Positions 20,220 to 31,460 of a stretch of DNA of 64,000 nt are shown here, piece by piece. The stretch is from Schaalia sp. lx-260. GTDB taxonomy: Bacteria > Actinomycetota > Actinomycetes > Actinomycetales > Actinomycetaceae. Numbering within the stretch: position 1 is the first letter of the stretch; every line of letters begins with the position of its first letter. A program made the position numbers and the translations under genes. The notes below the pieces were generated by a model that saw only the letters and a program-made list of their open reading frames with translations, did not search any database and was not told the origin of the DNA. The DNA is taken from positions 303,147-367,146 of the forward strand of contig NZ_JAJNRQ010000003.1 in assembly GCF_021083645.1 (NCBI RefSeq). Direction: 5' to 3'.

Positions 20220-20248
20220 ACATTAGTTGCCAGGGCCAGACAGGTCAA
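20220..20248 (-). promoter_or_regulatory. Promoter of the str operon (rpsL-rpsG-fusA-tuf)
   Basis: On the minus strand TTGACC (20243-20248), 17-base spacer, TAATGT (20220-20225). The -35 is five of six to consensus and the -10 fits the actinobacterial TAnnnT pattern. Confidence 0.65.
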
Positions 20249-20317
20249 GGCGAGATAACGTGATTCCACACACCTTAGAAAACATAACAATCTCCACGTA
20301 CCACACCCACCTACGAG

Positions 20318-20350
20318 AAAGGCCCTGAAACACCTAAGTGTTCCAGGGCC
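20318..20350 (-). terminator. Intrinsic terminator after rpoC
   Basis: GGCCCTGAAACAC (20321-20333) pairs with GTGTTCCAGGGCC (20338-20350), 13 pairs with one G-T, four-base loop, then a short TTT on the minus strand. It lies 35 bases past the rpoC stop. Confidence 0.8.
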
Positions 20351-20385
20351 CCTGCTACCAAGAAGAATCCTCCTTGACAGCTCAA

Positions 20386-23300
20386 TCACTCATGGAAAGA
20401 CATTCCAAAATCAATGTTGCCCAGAGCTTCAAGGAAATCCTCTGAAACCTCACCATCTTGGAAATCCAACTCAGAATAGTTGGAATTTGCCAAAGCCTCC
20501 GGTGTTGGCTCCACACGAATATCGTTGTAACGAGCCAAACCTGTACCAGCAGGAATGAGCTTACCGAGGATCACATTCTCCTTCAGACCCACCAAAGAAT
20601 CTGACTTACCATTCATGGCAGCCTCAGTCAGAACCTTCGTGGTTTCCTGGAAGGACGCAGCAGAAAGCCACGAATCCGTTGCCAACGAAGCCTTCGTAAT
20701 ACCCATAAGCATCTGACGACCTGATGCAGGCTGACCACCCTCAGCAGCAACCTTACGGTTCTGAGCCAAATAGAGCATACGATCAACCAGTTCACCCGGC
20801 ATAAAGGACGTATCGCCCGGCTCAAGAATCGTGATCTTACGCAGCATCTGGCGGACAATCACCTCAATATGCTTGGAGTGAATACCTACACCCTGATCGC
20901 GGTACACCTTCTGAACCTCATCAACAAGCTGCTTCTGAGCCACATTACGACCCATAATACGCAGAACTTCCTTCGGGTCCAGCTGGCCTTCAGTCAACGG
21001 CGTTCCCGCATCCACATGCTGGCCTTCGCTCACCAAAAGCTTCTGGCGACGAGACAACTCGATAACAAGATCTTCTTTCGCATCATCACGTGTCACAACC
21101 ACGCGACGCACAGCCGGATCTTCATCATCAATATGAATACGACCAGCAGCCTCAACCAGCTTAGCTTCAACCTTCGGTGTACGAGCCTCAAATAATTCCT
21201 GCACACGCGGCAGACCCTGCGTAATGTCAGCTGCAGAAGCCGCACCACCCGTGTGGAAGGTACGCATCGTCAGCTGAGTACCAGGCTCACCAATCGACTG
21301 AGCAGCAATAATACCGACAGCCTCACCGATATCCACCTGCTTACCTGTAGCAAGTGAACGACCATAACATGTCGCACACGTCCCCACCTGAGATTCGCAG
21401 GTCAGCACCGAACGACACACAACCTCAGCCACACCAGCCTGAATCAAGGCAGACAACAAATCGTCACCCAAATCCATACCGGCAGAAGCCAAAACAGTGC
21501 CATCCTCAGCGACAACATCACGCGCTAAAGTACGGGCGTAAGCAGTAGTTTGCACAGTTTCAAGAGCAACCCACTGGCCGGACTCGTCCTGCTGAGCAAT
21601 CGGAATACGAATACCACCACGCGTACCACAGTCAGCCTCACGCACAATCACATCCTGCGAGACGTCAACCAAACGACGAGTCAAATACCCTGACTCAGCA
21701 GTACGCAAAGCCGTATCAGCCAGACCCTTACGGGCACCGTGCGTCGCAATGAAGTATTCAAGAACCGTCAGACCTTCACGGTAATTCGCCTTAATTGGAC
21801 GCTCAATAAGCTTCTGCTTCGGGTCAGACACCAGACCACGCATACCTGCAAGCTGCTGGACCTGACTCCAGTTACCACGAGCACCAGAGGAAACCATACG
21901 GTACACGGTGTTGCGTTCGTCAAAGTTCGCGCGCATATCGTCAGCGACCTTTTCCGTACACTCCAACCACAACTTCACAAGTTCCTCATAACGAGTGTCC
22001 TCAGAAATGAAGCCGGTTTCGTACTGATCTTGAATCTGAGCTGCTCGTTCCTCATACTGAGCCAAAATCGACTCTTTACGAGGAGAAGCCTGAATATCAG
22101 AGAAAGAAATCGTAATACCCGACCACGTGGACCAGTGGAAGCCAGCACTCTTAAGAGCATCAAGACTTTCCGCTACCAGAACATTGGGATAGCGTTCCGT
22201 CAAAGAGTTCACGATATTTGCGAGCTGCTTCTTACCAACAACCTCATTAACATACGGGAAGTCCACAGGCAGTTGCTCATTGAAAATCGCGCGGCCCAAT
22301 GAAGTTTCCAGCAGGACATCATCACCTGTAGACCAGCCTTCAGGAGCCTGCCAATCCACCGGAGGAACAATGTCATCAAAACGAATCAGGGCACGAGCAT
22401 TCAAGTCCAGATCACCATTGTCGAAAGCCATAATTGCTTCACCAACAGAGGAGAAGGACGGAATAACCTCATTGCCCTGCTCATCACGAGCTAACGCAAC
22501 AGCCGGATCAGGCTCTGATGTCAAATGGAACAAACCAATAATCATATCCTGAGAAGGCATAGCCACCGGACGACCATCAGAAGGCTTAAGAATGTTATTC
22601 GTTGACAGCATAAGGATACGAGCCTCAGCTTGAGCCTCCGCACCTAAAGGCAAGTGAACAGCCATCTGGTCGCCATCGAAGTCAGCGTTAAAAGCTTCAC
22701 AAGCCAGCGGATGCAGCTGAATTGCTTTACCTTCGATGAGCTGAGGTTCGAATGCCTGAATACCGAGGCGGTGCAGCGTAGGTGCACGGTTCAGCAATAC
22801 AGGATGCTCACGAATCACGTCATCAAGCACGTCCCACACTTCCGGACGCTGACGCTCAACCTTACGCTTTGCTGCCTTCACATTCTGCGCAAAATTCTTT
22901 TCCACCAGACGTTTCATAACGAAAGGCTTGAAAAGTTCCAAAGCCATTTGCTTAGGCAAACCACACTGATGCAGTCGCAACTGAGGACCGACAACGATAA
23001 CGCTACGGCCTGAATAATCCACACGCTTACCCAGCAAGTTCTGACGGAAACGCCCTTGCTTACCTTTCAGCATGTCAGAAATCGACTTCAGCGGACGGTT
23101 ACCTGGGCCGGCAACCGGACGACCACGACGACCATTATCAAACAACGCATCCACGGACTCTTGGAGCATACGCTTCTCGTTGTTCACAATGATCTCAGGT
23201 GCGCCCAACTCAAGCAGACGACGCAGACGAGTATTACGGTTAATCACACGACGGTACAAATCATTCAGGTCTGAGGTAGCAAAACGGCCACCATCAAGCT

Positions 23301-24300
23301 GAACCATCGGACGTAAATCCGGCGGGATCACAGGGATATTTGTCAGCACCATCGACTCAGGAGCATTCCCCGTCGCAATGAAAGCATTAATTACTTTCAA
23401 ACGCTTAATCGCCCGGGTTTTACGTGGACCAGTTTCTGTCTGGATAATCTGGCGTAATGCGGCTACTTCACCTTCAAGGTCAAAGGTCTGCAGGCGCTTT
23501 TGGATAGCAGACGCCCCCATATCTCCCTTGAAGTAAGTGCCATAGCGTGTTTTCATCGCACGGTACAGACGCTCGTCGCCTTCAAGATCGCCCACTTTCA
23601 GATCTTTGAAGCGTTCCCACACAGCCTCAAGACCCTCAATATCAGCATCATAACGACGACGAATACGTGCCATCTCTTTGTCGAGATTCTTACGGATCTT
23701 TTCACGCTCAGCCGCTGAAGCACCATCTGCTTCAAGGGCAGCCAGATCCGCCTCAGCCTGTTCTGCGCACTCATTGATAGCGGCATCACGCTGAGATTCT
23801 AAATGGCCTTTTTCAACTTCAAGTTCACCGCGCAGATCTGCAAGGTCCTCGTCACGGCCCTTTTCATCCACCTCAGTAATCATGTAGGCAGCGAAATAGA
23901 TGACCTTTTCCAAGTCCTTTGGTGCCAGATTCAGCACGTAGCCTAAACGAGAAGGCACGCCTTTGAAATACCAAATGTGTGTGACAGGTGCAGCAAGATC
24001 AATATGGCCCATGCGTTCACGACGAACCTTTGAGCGCGTGACCTCAACACCACACTTTTCACAAATAATGCCCTTGTAGCGTACGCGCTTGTACTTACCG
24101 CAGGCACATTCCCAGTCGCGTGTCGGACCGAAAATTTGTTCACCAAATAGGCCGTCACGCTCAGGCTTGAGGGTACGGTAGTTAATAGTTTCAGGTTTCT
24201 TCACCTCACCCCATGACCAACCGCCCTGGGTCACAGGACCAATATTATCGGCGGTTGCTAGGGTGATTTTCAGGCTGTCGAAAGTCTTTGCGTCCAACAA
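20386..24300 (-). CDS. rpoC: DNA-directed RNA polymerase beta' subunit
   Basis: Catalytic subunit of RNA polymerase. The 1304-residue protein has the N-terminal zinc ribbon (CxC...CEKCG near residues 60-80), the metal-chelating NADFDGDQM loop that holds the catalytic Mg, and a second zinc site ([19 protein letters not shown]). It lies 22 bases after rpoB, as in all bacteria. The coiled segment near residues 145-220 is rich in Glu, Ala and Arg. Confidence 0.99.
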   Translation of the reverse strand: MLDAKTFDSLKITLATADNIGPVTQGGWSWGEVKKPETINYRTLKPERDGLFGEQIFGPTRDWECACGKYKRVRYKGIICEKCGVEVTRSKVRRERMGHIDLAAPVTHIWYFKGVPSRLGYVLNLAPKDLEKVIYFAAYMITEVDEKGRDEDLADLRGELEVEKGHLESQRDAAINECAEQAEADLAALEADGASAAEREKIRKNLDKEMARIRRRYDADIEGLEAVWERFKDLKVGDLEGDERLYRAMKTRYGTYFKGDMGASAIQKRLQTFDLEGEVAALRQIIQTETGPRKTRAIKRLKVINAFIATGNAPESMVLTNIPVIPPDLRPMVQLDGGRFATSDLNDLYRRVINRNTRLRRLLELGAPEIIVNNEKRMLQESVDALFDNGRRGRPVAGPGNRPLKSISDMLKGKQGRFRQNLLGKRVDYSGRSVIVVGPQLRLHQCGLPKQMALELFKPFVMKRLVEKNFAQNVKAAKRKVERQRPEVWDVLDDVIREHPVLLNRAPTLHRLGIQAFEPQLIEGKAIQLHPLACEAFNADFDGDQMAVHLPLGAEAQAEARILMLSTNNILKPSDGRPVAMPSQDMIIGLFHLTSEPDPAVALARDEQGNEVIPSFSSVGEAIMAFDNGDLDLNARALIRFDDIVPPVDWQAPEGWSTGDDVLLETSLGRAIFNEQLPVDFPYVNEVVGKKQLANIVNSLTERYPNVLVAESLDALKSAGFHWSTWSGITISFSDIQASPRKESILAQYEERAAQIQDQYETGFISEDTRYEELVKLWLECTEKVADDMRANFDERNTVYRMVSSGARGNWSQVQQLAGMRGLVSDPKQKLIERPIKANYREGLTVLEYFIATHGARKGLADTALRTAESGYLTRRLVDVSQDVIVREADCGTRGGIRIPIAQQDESGQWVALETVQTTAYARTLARDVVAEDGTVLASAGMDLGDDLLSALIQAGVAEVVCRSVLTCESQVGTCATCYGRSLATGKQVDIGEAVGIIAAQSIGEPGTQLTMRTFHTGGAASAADITQGLPRVQELFEARTPKVEAKLVEAAGRIHIDDEDPAVRRVVVTRDDAKEDLVIELSRRQKLLVSEGQHVDAGTPLTEGQLDPKEVLRIMGRNVAQKQLVDEVQKVYRDQGVGIHSKHIEVIVRQMLRKITILEPGDTSFMPGELVDRMLYLAQNRKVAAEGGQPASGRQMLMGITKASLATDSWLSAASFQETTKVLTEAAMNGKSDSLVGLKENVILGKLIPAGTGLARYNDIRVEPTPEALANSNYSELDFQDGEVSEDFLEALGNIDFGMSFHE

Positions 24301-24322
24301 CGTCTTTTCTCCTCGTCAGTTC

Positions 24323-27300
24323 TCAGATCGCATCGATCGTGGCAGCAGCATTCGGACGGGCTTCAAGAGAGATGCCGAGGTCTTCACGCATATCGAAGTT
24401 CTCGTCCTCATCTTTCAGATCAATGACGTTACCTGCAGCGTCGAGAGCTTCGACATTCAAGCACAAGGAACGCATTTCCTGAATAAGGACGCGGAAAGAT
24501 TCGGGGATACCCGGTTCAGGAATATCCTCGCCCTTCACAATTGCTTCATAGACTTTCACACGACCGGTTGTGTCATCGGACTTGATAGTTAGTAATTCTT
24601 GCAGCGCATAGGCAGCACCGTATGCTTCCAGCGCCCACACTTCCATTTCACCGAAACGCTGACCACCGAATTGAGCCTTACCGCCCAATGGCTGCTGCGT
24701 AATCATTGAGTATGGGCCTGTGGAACGTGCGTGAATCTTGTCATCAACCAGGTGATGCAGTTTCAGCATGTACGCATAACCCACAGCAATCGGATACGGG
24801 AAAGGTTCACCCGAACGCCCATCAAAGAGTCGGGCCTTACCGTATTCATTCGTGAGTTTACCGCCGTCACGGCTGGGGTTCACGTAGCGAAGCAGACCGG
24901 AAAGCTCCCCGGCTTCCAAACCATCAAAGACAGGGGTTGCCACCAAACTATTCGGAGCAGCTTTCACTGCTTCTGCAGGTAGGTGGGTTGTCCACTCCTC
25001 CCCTGCTTCAACAGCTTCAGTAGCATCCCATCCTTGATGCGCAAGCCAACCAAGGTGATATTCAAGCACCTGACCCACGTTCATACGACCGGGAACACCA
25101 AGCGGGTTCAAGATAATATCCACCGGTGTACCATCCTCAAGGAACGGCATGTCTTCAACCGGCAGGATCTTTGAAACCACACCCTTATTTCCGTGGCGGC
25201 CGGCCATCTTGTCACCAATGGTGATCTTACGACGCTGGGCCACATACACGCGTACAGTTTGACGTACTCCGGGGTTCAGTTCGTCTTCGTCCTCATTGAA
25301 TTCGCGGACGCCAATGACGATACCTTCTTCACCGTGAGGAACACGCAAAGAGGTGTCACGCACCTCGCGGGCTTTTTCGCCGAAAATTGCACGCAGCAAA
25401 CGTTCTTCTGAGGTAAGTTCAGTTTCACCCTTCGGTGTCACCTTACCGACAAGAATATCGCCAGCAGTAACTTCAGCACCGATACGAATGATGCCACGTT
25501 CATCCAAATCAGCCAAAGATTCTTCCGACACATTCGGAATATCGCGGGTGATTTCCTCATCACCGAGCTTCGTTTCACGAGCATCGACTTCGTATTCTTC
25601 AATATGAATCGAGGTGAGGATGTCTTCTTCCACGACACGACGCGACAAAATAATCGCGTCCTCGTAGTTCAAACCTTCCCAGGACATGTAAGCCACAAGT
25701 AAGTTCTTACCTAAAGCAACTTCGCCATGATCGGTTGCAGGACCGTCAGCAAGGACAGTTCCAACTTCCACGCGGTCACCCTCATCAACAATGACACGTT
25801 GATTCGTGCAGTTACCCGGGTTAGAACGCTCAAACTTTTCCAAACGGTACGTGTCACGTCCACCGTCATCAGTTGCGACAACAATCAGGTCGGCACTTAC
25901 CTCAGTAACGACACCTGGGCGGCTGGCAAGGACCATTTCACCGGAGTCTTGCGCCGCACGACGTTCCATACCGGTTCCCACAAGAGGAGCTTCAGTTGTC
26001 AGCAAAGGCACAGCCTGACGCTGCATGTTCGCACCCATCAATGCGCGGTTTGCGTCATCGTGCTCAAGGAAGGGGATGAAAGCTGTCGCAACAGACACCA
26101 TCTGACGTGCGGAAACGTCCATGTAGTCAATGCGGTCGCGTGCAACCAGAGTCGGATCTTCACCGGCAACACGGCACAGAACAAATTCTTCAGCAAAGGA
26201 ACCATCATCATTCAGACGAGATGATGCCTGAGCAATAAAGTGACCAAATTCGTCATCAGCAGTCAAATAAGCTACTTCATTTGTCACTCGGCCCTCACGC
26301 ACCACACGGTACGGGGTTTCAATGAAACCGAAGGGGTTAATACGAGCAAATGTTGCAAGTGAACCAATCAGACCAATGTTTGGACCTTCAGGGGTTTCAA
26401 TCGGACACATACGACCGTAGTGGGAGGGGTGAACGTCACGCACTTCCATGCCTGCACGGTCACGCGACAAACCACCCGGACCAAGTGCTGACAGGCGGCG
26501 CTTGTGAGTCAAACCAGCCAGCGGATTATTTTGATCCATGAACTGTGAAAGCTGTGAAGTACCGAAGAACTCTTTAATAGCTGCCACAACCGGGCGAATA
26601 TTAATCAGGGATTGCGGCGTAATGGAATCCGCTTCCTGAGTGGTCATACGTTCACGTACGGTACGTTCCATACGGGCAAGACCCACACGCACCTGCGCCT
26701 GAATCAATTCACCAACAGCGCGGATACGACGGTTACCAAAGTGGTCAATGTCGTCAGCTTCAACACGTACCTGAACGGATTGCCCATTACGAATACCCGC
26801 GAAAGCCTTATCACCTTGATGGAGTGAAAGCAGGTATTTCACCGTCGCTACGATGTCCTCAAGTGTGAGGGTTGATTCCTTCGGAGAAGCATCGAGGGCA
26901 AGTTTACGGTTAATCTTGTAACGTCCTACCTTAGCTAAGTCGTAACGCTTAGCATCGAAGTAGAAGTTATTCAAAAGCGTCTGAGCAGCATCCACGTTGG
27001 CAGGCTCCCCGGGACGCAGTTTGCGGTAAATATCGGTGAGAGCTTCTTCCTGAGTGTGGACCGTGTCTTTTTCTAAGGTTTCAAGCAAAACAGGGTAGTC
27101 CGCGAATGCGTCACGGATTTCGCCTTCGGTCATGCCGATAGCCTTAAGGAAATGAGTCACAGACTGCTTACGTTTGCGATCAATACGTACGCCTACAGAG
27201 TCACGTTTGTCGATTTCAAATTCGAGCCATGCGCCGCGTGATGGAATGATCTTGGCTCCGAACACATCTTTGTCAGAAGTACGGTCTGATGTACGTTCAA

Positions 27301-27811
27301 AGTACACACCCGGGGAACGTACCAACTGGGAAACAACTACGCGTTCAGTGCCATTAATGATGAATGTGCCACGTGGCGTCATTAAGGGGAAATCACCCAT
27401 AAAGACGGTCTGTGACTTGATTTCACCGGTCATGTAGTTCATGAACTCAGCGGTCACGTACATGGGTGCTGAGTAGGTATAGTCTTTGGTTTTTGCTTCT
27501 TCGACCGTGTATTTAGGTCGTTCGAGGCGATGGTCCCTGAAAGACAGGGCCATAGTTCCACCAAGATCTTCAATAGGAGAAATTTCTTCGAAGATTTCTT
27601 CAAGACCAGAAACATCGGGGACATCATTACGTCCGGCAGCTTGTGCTGCTTCAACACGAGCTTTCCAAGCATCATTACCGAGGAGCCAATCAAAGCTCTC
27701 GATCTGGAGGCCAAGAAGATTGGGGGCTTGGAGCGGTTCGCTTAGTTTCGCGAACGAGATACGAGTCCTCAGCTGGTGAGAAGTTTCGGAAGCGGAGTGA
27801 CTGTCAGCCAC
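24323..27811 (-). CDS. rpoB: DNA-directed RNA polymerase beta subunit
   Basis: Forms the catalytic cleft with beta'. I place the start at GTG 27811 (VADSHSASE..., 1162 residues) because GAAGGA lies five bases upstream and the family usually begins a short way before [10 protein letters not shown]; an in-frame ATG at 27859 also has a GGAG site, so 16 extra residues are possible. The rifampicin region reads wild type: [28 protein letters not shown], with the Asp, His and Ser of the usual resistance positions unchanged. Confidence 0.97.
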   Translation of the reverse strand: MADSHSASETSHQLRTRISFAKLSEPLQAPNLLGLQIESFDWLLGNDAWKARVEAAQAAGRNDVPDVSGLEEIFEEISPIEDLGGTMALSFRDHRLERPKYTVEEAKTKDYTYSAPMYVTAEFMNYMTGEIKSQTVFMGDFPLMTPRGTFIINGTERVVVSQLVRSPGVYFERTSDRTSDKDVFGAKIIPSRGAWLEFEIDKRDSVGVRIDRKRKQSVTHFLKAIGMTEGEIRDAFADYPVLLETLEKDTVHTQEEALTDIYRKLRPGEPANVDAAQTLLNNFYFDAKRYDLAKVGRYKINRKLALDASPKESTLTLEDIVATVKYLLSLHQGDKAFAGIRNGQSVQVRVEADDIDHFGNRRIRAVGELIQAQVRVGLARMERTVRERMTTQEADSITPQSLINIRPVVAAIKEFFGTSQLSQFMDQNNPLAGLTHKRRLSALGPGGLSRDRAGMEVRDVHPSHYGRMCPIETPEGPNIGLIGSLATFARINPFGFIETPYRVVREGRVTNEVAYLTADDEFGHFIAQASSRLNDDGSFAEEFVLCRVAGEDPTLVARDRIDYMDVSARQMVSVATAFIPFLEHDDANRALMGANMQRQAVPLLTTEAPLVGTGMERRAAQDSGEMVLASRPGVVTEVSADLIVVATDDGGRDTYRLEKFERSNPGNCTNQRVIVDEGDRVEVGTVLADGPATDHGEVALGKNLLVAYMSWEGLNYEDAIILSRRVVEEDILTSIHIEEYEVDARETKLGDEEITRDIPNVSEESLADLDERGIIRIGAEVTAGDILVGKVTPKGETELTSEERLLRAIFGEKAREVRDTSLRVPHGEEGIVIGVREFNEDEDELNPGVRQTVRVYVAQRRKITIGDKMAGRHGNKGVVSKILPVEDMPFLEDGTPVDIILNPLGVPGRMNVGQVLEYHLGWLAHQGWDATEAVEAGEEWTTHLPAEAVKAAPNSLVATPVFDGLEAGELSGLLRYVNPSRDGGKLTNEYGKARLFDGRSGEPFPYPIAVGYAYMLKLHHLVDDKIHARSTGPYSMITQQPLGGKAQFGGQRFGEMEVWALEAYGAAYALQELLTIKSDDTTGRVKVYEAIVKGEDIPEPGIPESFRVLIQEMRSLCLNVEALDAAGNVIDLKDEDENFDMREDLGISLEARPNAAATIDAI

Positions 27812-27943
27812 GGGGGTCCTTCCCTGCGTTTTCGATGCGCGTGCGCACTTGCGGACCATTACCTGACTCCGTTCTTATCCGCCAAGCGCCTGTTACGGCG
27901 GGTAGATACGGGTCACCTCGGACATAGCAAGGCACAAACTCTC

Positions 27944-27972
27944 ATGCTAGGCTTTTCCGCTTATTTCTTCAA
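27944..27972 (-). promoter_or_regulatory. Candidate rpoBC promoter
   Basis: On the minus strand TTGAAG (27967-27972), 17-base spacer, TAGCAT (27944-27949). It would give a leader of about 125 bases before the GTG start. Confidence 0.6.
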
Positions 27973-28050
27973 TAGACACAGCACTTTGTGCCCATTCTCA
28001 CTAACAGGGTGCGGAGAGACTCATAATATCCACACTCAGGAAGTACTCAT

Positions 28051-28079
28051 ATAAAAACCCTAATCACAGGGATTAGGGT
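28051..28079 (-). terminator. Intrinsic terminator of tRNA-Asn
   Basis: ACCCTAATC (28057-28065) pairs with GATTAGGGT (28071-28079), loop of five, then TTTTAT on the minus strand. It starts eight bases after the tRNA 3' end. Confidence 0.85.
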
Positions 28080-28087
28080 AATAAAAG

Positions 28088-28159
<72 letters not shown>

Positions 28160-28177
28160 ATGCTTACGCAAGTAAGA

Positions 28178-28207
28178 ACTTTAGCGACTGAACTCCCCTT
28201 CGCGCAA
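28178..28207 (-). promoter_or_regulatory. Candidate tRNA-Asn promoter
   Basis: On the minus strand TTGCGC (28202-28207), 18-base spacer, TAAAGT (28178-28183), giving a start about 12 bases before the tRNA. Confidence 0.5.
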
Positions 28208-28342
28208 ATCAAAAAAAGGGAAACAGATCACCAAATGCGACCACTCCCCTAAATTTTCGTCTTTTTTCGCCATTTTACGCAGGTTATTCACCTATTCAAT
28301 TCCTCAGATATCCATATTCCACATATGGACTTTCTGTATTAC

Positions 28343-28372
28343 TTACACAAAACCCTCACAAGGCTGTAAAAT
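28343..28372 (+). promoter_or_regulatory. Candidate tRNA-Met promoter
   Basis: TTACAC (28343-28348), 18-base spacer, TAAAAT (28367-28372). The predicted start falls on or next to the first base of the tRNA. Confidence 0.55.
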
Positions 28373-28378
28373 GTACAC

Positions 28379-28455
28379 GCCCCAATAGCTCAGTCGGTCA
28401 GAGCAACGGACTCATAATCCGTCGGTCGTCGGTTCAAGCCCGACTTGGGGCACCA
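28379..28455 (+). tRNA. tRNA-Met (anticodon CAT), elongator type
   Basis: A 77-base tRNA with encoded CCA. The acceptor starts GCCCCAA and ends TTGGGGC-A-CCA; the first pair G-C argues against initiator tRNA, which has an unpaired first position. The anticodon arm GGACTCATAATCC resembles actinobacterial elongator tRNA-Met. A tRNA-Ile2 modified to lysidine also carries CAT and cannot be fully excluded. Confidence 0.9.
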
Positions 28456-28456
28456 G

Positions 28457-28505
28457 AAAGCCTAGGCTATCAACGAGAAATCGCTGATCTTCCAGGCTTT
28501 ATTTA
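28457..28505 (+). terminator. Probable terminator of tRNA-Met
   Basis: AAAGCCT (28457-28463) pairs with AGGCTTT (28494-28500), with inner ATCA/TGAT pairing, followed by ATTTATT. The stem is interrupted, so confidence is moderate. Confidence 0.5.
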
Positions 28506-28700
28506 TTGAAAATCAACACGTAATTGGACAAGCAAACTTCTCATTCAGCTTCCCATACAGAGCATCTCAAAACCGAGCGTGTCTTTTATGCTCATATTTA
28601 TGAACCAAAGCTCAAAATACCTGTCTATTGACAATGTGTCGTAACTGAACTTCAGGAACCACTACTCAAAAGGGAACACACCAAAGGCAAACACTCCAAA
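28506..28700. other. Intergenic region between convergent genes
   Basis: No gene, repeat or RNA structure that I can support between the tRNA-Met terminator and the response-regulator terminator. Confidence 0.5.
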
Positions 28701-28741
28701 AAGAAAAAGAAAGAGGTCCGACACTATACATGTCGAACCTC
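28701..28741 (-). terminator. Terminator of the response-regulator gene
   Basis: GAGGT-c-CGACA (28713-28723) pairs with TGTCG-a-ACCTC (28731-28741), followed on the minus strand by TTTCTTTTTCTTTTT. It lies 17 bases after the stop. Confidence 0.85.
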
Positions 28742-28758
28742 ATTTCACAGTCAAATTC

Positions 28759-29421
28759 CTAATTTCGCCAAGCAGAAGCACGCTGACCAGCAACCCATGC
28801 TGCCACCTGCGTACGACGTTGCAAACCCATTTTGGATAAAAGCGACGTAATATGATTCTTCACAGTTTTTTCAGCAACACCAAGTTTTTCACCGATTTCA
28901 CGGTTAGATAAACCATCACCAATCAGGTCTAACACCTTACGTTCTGAAGGAGTAAGGTCCGCCGTCGGATCATCATGATCGGCACGACGGCGTGTTAATG
29001 TACGTTCGTCCAAAAGAACACGACCCTCTGCAACCGCTTTAATGACATCAGTAATTTCAGCGCCACGCACAGTTTTCAACACATAAGCACGCGCCCCAGC
29101 CCCCAATGATTCTGCAAGGGCTTTATCATCATCAAAACTGGTCAACACAACCGGTAAAACTTCCGGAGCCTTCTCATGCAAAGCCTGCATGATATCTATG
29201 CCCGTCCCATCCGGCAATTGCAGATCCACAAGAATCACATGCGGACGAACCAGTTCAGCACGACGCACTGCGTCAGCAACAGTCCCAGCTTCAGCGACAA
29301 CCTCTAAAGCCTCATCACGATCAATAATCTCAGCAATTCCACGACGAACAATCTCATGATCGTCAACGATCATTACACGAATAATCTCATGCATTTTTTC
29401 AGTTTCGCTCACGTATTCCAT
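28759..29421 (-). CDS. NarL/LuxR-family response regulator (DosR-like), orphan
   Basis: DNA-binding transcription regulator. The 220-residue protein has a receiver domain (residues ~14-125: acidic Asp20/Asp21, phospho-acceptor Asp66 in VDLQLPDG, Thr94, Lys116) and a C-terminal LuxR helix-turn-helix (LTPSERKVLDLIGDGLSNRE, then LGVAEKTVKNHITSLL). The receiver start VMIVDDHEIVRRGI and the QRRTQVAAW tail resemble the DevR/DosR subgroup. No histidine kinase is within the window. A GTG three codons in (29412) has AGG at better spacing and may be the real start. The target genes are unknown. Confidence 0.88.
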   Translation of the reverse strand: MEYVSETEKMHEIIRVMIVDDHEIVRRGIAEIIDRDEALEVVAEAGTVADAVRRAELVRPHVILVDLQLPDGTGIDIMQALHEKAPEVLPVVLTSFDDDKALAESLGAGARAYVLKTVRGAEITDVIKAVAEGRVLLDERTLTRRRADHDDPTADLTPSERKVLDLIGDGLSNREIGEKLGVAEKTVKNHITSLLSKMGLQRRTQVAAWVAGQRASAWRN

Positions 29422-29438
29422 CCTAACGGCCCCAGCGG

Positions 29439-30176
29439 TTACGCTGTCTTTTCTGCTTTATTTTTTCGTAAAAACTCAACTGCTGCACGTGCCGCAGCAT
29501 GCTCAGCATGTTTCTTTGAGGTCGCGCTCCCCTGACCAACAGCCTCATCCAACGCCTCAACAAACGCATAAGCAGTAAATTCACGACAATGGTCAGGACC
29601 ACGACCTTCTACTTCGTAACGCACCTGCCCTAAATCATGCGCAAGCGCATATTCAACAAATGTTGTCTTCCAATCCTGAGCTGCACCTTTATGAGCCGCG
29701 CGCTCAAGTAAGAAACCCAGATGCTCCAAAACCACAATTCGTGCCACCGCAAAACCATGCGTCAGATAGGTGGCCCCCACCAATGCTTCAAAGGTATCCG
29801 ACAAAATCGAATCCTTATCACGCCCACCATATGCATGTTCACCACGACCCAAACGAATATAGTCACCCAAATGAATACGACGTGCCGCTAAAGCTAAAGG
29901 CTCCTGCGCGACTGTTGCCGCACGCATACGGGACAAATCAGACTCTGGCAAGTCAGGGTGTTTCGTGTACAGGTATTCAGCAGTCACAATCGACAAAACG
30001 GAATCACCTAAGAACTCTAAACGCTCATTATTAGGTAGGCCTCCGGCTTCATTTGCCCATGAGCGATGCACCAAAGCAAGGTCCAACAGTTCCGTATCAA
30101 CCGAAACACCCCAGGTTTCTAAAAGAAGTTTCGGGTCTGATTGTGGTGGTTGAGGTAGTTTTGACTTACGGCTCAT
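29439..30176 (-). CDS. rnc: Ribonuclease III
   Basis: Cuts double-stranded RNA in rRNA and mRNA maturation. The 245-residue protein carries the catalytic signature NERLEFLGDSVL at residues 50-61, DTFEALVGATYLTHG with the second acidic site, and a C-terminal double-stranded RNA-binding domain ending in TSKKHAEHAAARAAVEFL. Its ATG overlaps the stop of the DUF177 gene. The rpmF gene usually found between these two is absent. Confidence 0.96.
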   Translation of the reverse strand: MSRKSKLPQPPQSDPKLLLETWGVSVDTELLDLALVHRSWANEAGGLPNNERLEFLGDSVLSIVTAEYLYTKHPDLPESDLSRMRAATVAQEPLALAARRIHLGDYIRLGRGEHAYGGRDKDSILSDTFEALVGATYLTHGFAVARIVVLEHLGFLLERAAHKGAAQDWKTTFVEYALAHDLGQVRYEVEGRGPDHCREFTAYAFVEALDEAVGQGSATSKKHAEHAAARAAVEFLRKNKAEKTA

Positions 30177-30730
30177 GCATCAGCACTTTCATTACCATGA
30201 AGAAGTTCAGCTAAAGCAGCGAAACGTGAATCAATAACAACATGTTCATGGTCCGGCGGCAAATTCTCCCATTTTTCGCCGCAGTCAGAACATAAACCTA
30301 AACAATCAGGAGAACACAAAGGTCGGTCCTCCACCAAAGTCACAATAGCATCCCGTAACAATGGCTCAATGCCAAGCGTATCGTGAGAGCCAATAAGGTA
30401 CACGTAGTTTTCGTCTGTTTCCTTATCACTGGCATCTGGCGGAAGGTGTTCAAAAAACATTTCCGCAATTTCCACACGATGCTCACGCTCAACAGGATCT
30501 AAACATCGCACACATTCACCATGCAATATCACATCCGTATATGCGCGAAGAAGCACACCATTATCTACTGAAGTAATTTCCGCTTCAATTGTCAGCACCG
30601 TCCCCGTGGGCACACTCATCACAGGAGTCCCCAAATCATCAGGAACATTCCATTGAAGAATTGTTTCTTTACGTGCTCCTATATGACGAGGCAGATCAAC
30701 AAGAGAAATTTCAAGAGATTGTTCAGTCAT
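30173..30730 (-). CDS. DUF177 (YceD-like) family protein
   Basis: Widely conserved 185-residue protein associated with 23S rRNA synthesis in some bacteria; its biochemical role is not settled. Visible landmarks are CVRCLDPVEREHRVEIAEMF and the Cys-rich PLCSPDCLGLCSDCGEKW followed by IDSRFAALAELL. In most genomes rpmF follows directly. Here rnc follows with a four-base overlap. It overlaps the upstream SepIVA-like gene by eight bases. Confidence 0.9.
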   Translation of the reverse strand: MTEQSLEISLVDLPRHIGARKETILQWNVPDDLGTPVMSVPTGTVLTIEAEITSVDNGVLLRAYTDVILHGECVRCLDPVEREHRVEIAEMFFEHLPPDASDKETDENYVYLIGSHDTLGIEPLLRDAIVTLVEDRPLCSPDCLGLCSDCGEKWENLPPDHEHVVIDSRFAALAELLHGNESADA

Positions 30731-31421
30731 GTTTCACATCAATATCTGTACGATCAACACCTGTACGCTCCGCAATCGTTCGACGACCCGCGTCTGTACG
30801 GCGTTGGAGATCTTTAAGCAAGGCAGACAATTCAGTTAAACACTGCGCCGCATACTCATCCGCACCTGAACGCAATTGCGCATCTGTACGACGAGCCTCT
30901 GCAACAATTTGATGCGCACGATCATGAGCCATCTGAGTAATATTTTCTTGACTCATCATACGTTCTGCTTGTGCTTGAGCTTCCTCGCGGATTCGCTGCG
31001 CTTCCTCATGAGCTTTATCAAGCAGATCATGCGCTTCCTCTTCGGTATGCGTCAGCAAAGTATGCGATTGTTCCGAAGCATCATTGACCAGTTGCTCAGC
31101 TTTAGTACGCGCTTCCTCCAACGTGGATTGAGCGCGCGCATTGGCTTCAGCAATCGTAGTTTCGGCAGCAGAATCAGCGCGACCAAGAACAGCATCAGCA
31201 TCAGCAACAACAGCATCAGCAGCAACCAGATCTTCAGGTAATGCTTCACGCGCCTGATCTAAAAGATCCAAGATTTCTGCTTTATTCACCATAACCAGAG
31301 CAGAAAGCGGAACTACGCGAGCATCCTCAATAAGATCTTCAATACGGTCAAGTACAGCAATCACCGTTGAAGGTCCGTAAACAGTTTGGTCATCCCATTC
31401 CTGAACTTCAGTGTCTGACAT
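30723..31421 (-). CDS. SepIVA-like (DivIVA-related) coiled-coil protein
   Basis: The 232-residue protein has a conserved N-terminal block (TVIAVLDRIEDLIEDARVVP, VNKAEILDLLDQAREALPED) and a long Ala/Glu-rich coiled coil (about residues 85-215). Content and position next to DUF177 and rnc match mycobacterial SepIVA (Rv2927c), a septal and elongation factor. No membrane segment is visible. The role in division is inferred from that similarity; general coiled-coil likeness to ATP synthase b-type proteins is the alternative. Confidence 0.8.
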   Translation of the reverse strand: MSDTEVQEWDDQTVYGPSTVIAVLDRIEDLIEDARVVPLSALVMVNKAEILDLLDQAREALPEDLVAADAVVADADAVLGRADSAAETTIAEANARAQSTLEEARTKAEQLVNDASEQSHTLLTHTEEEAHDLLDKAHEEAQRIREEAQAQAERMMSQENITQMAHDRAHQIVAEARRTDAQLRSGADEYAAQCLTELSALLKDLQRRTDAGRRTIAERTGVDRTDIDVKHD

Positions 31422-31460
31422 CAGTCCTCCAGGTCGCTGTAAGCCGAGTGAACGGCATTC

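Noticed and set aside
20386..27811. Many open frames of 60-190 codons antisense to rpoC and rpoB
   Set aside because: They are shadows of the conserved genes: no ribosome sites, no recognisable protein sequence, and the sense proteins are intact.
28379..28455. Initiator tRNA or tRNA-Ile2 identity for the CAT tRNA
   Set aside because: A paired first acceptor base argues against initiator; the anticodon arm matches elongator tRNA-Met better than Ile2, though Ile2 is not fully excluded.
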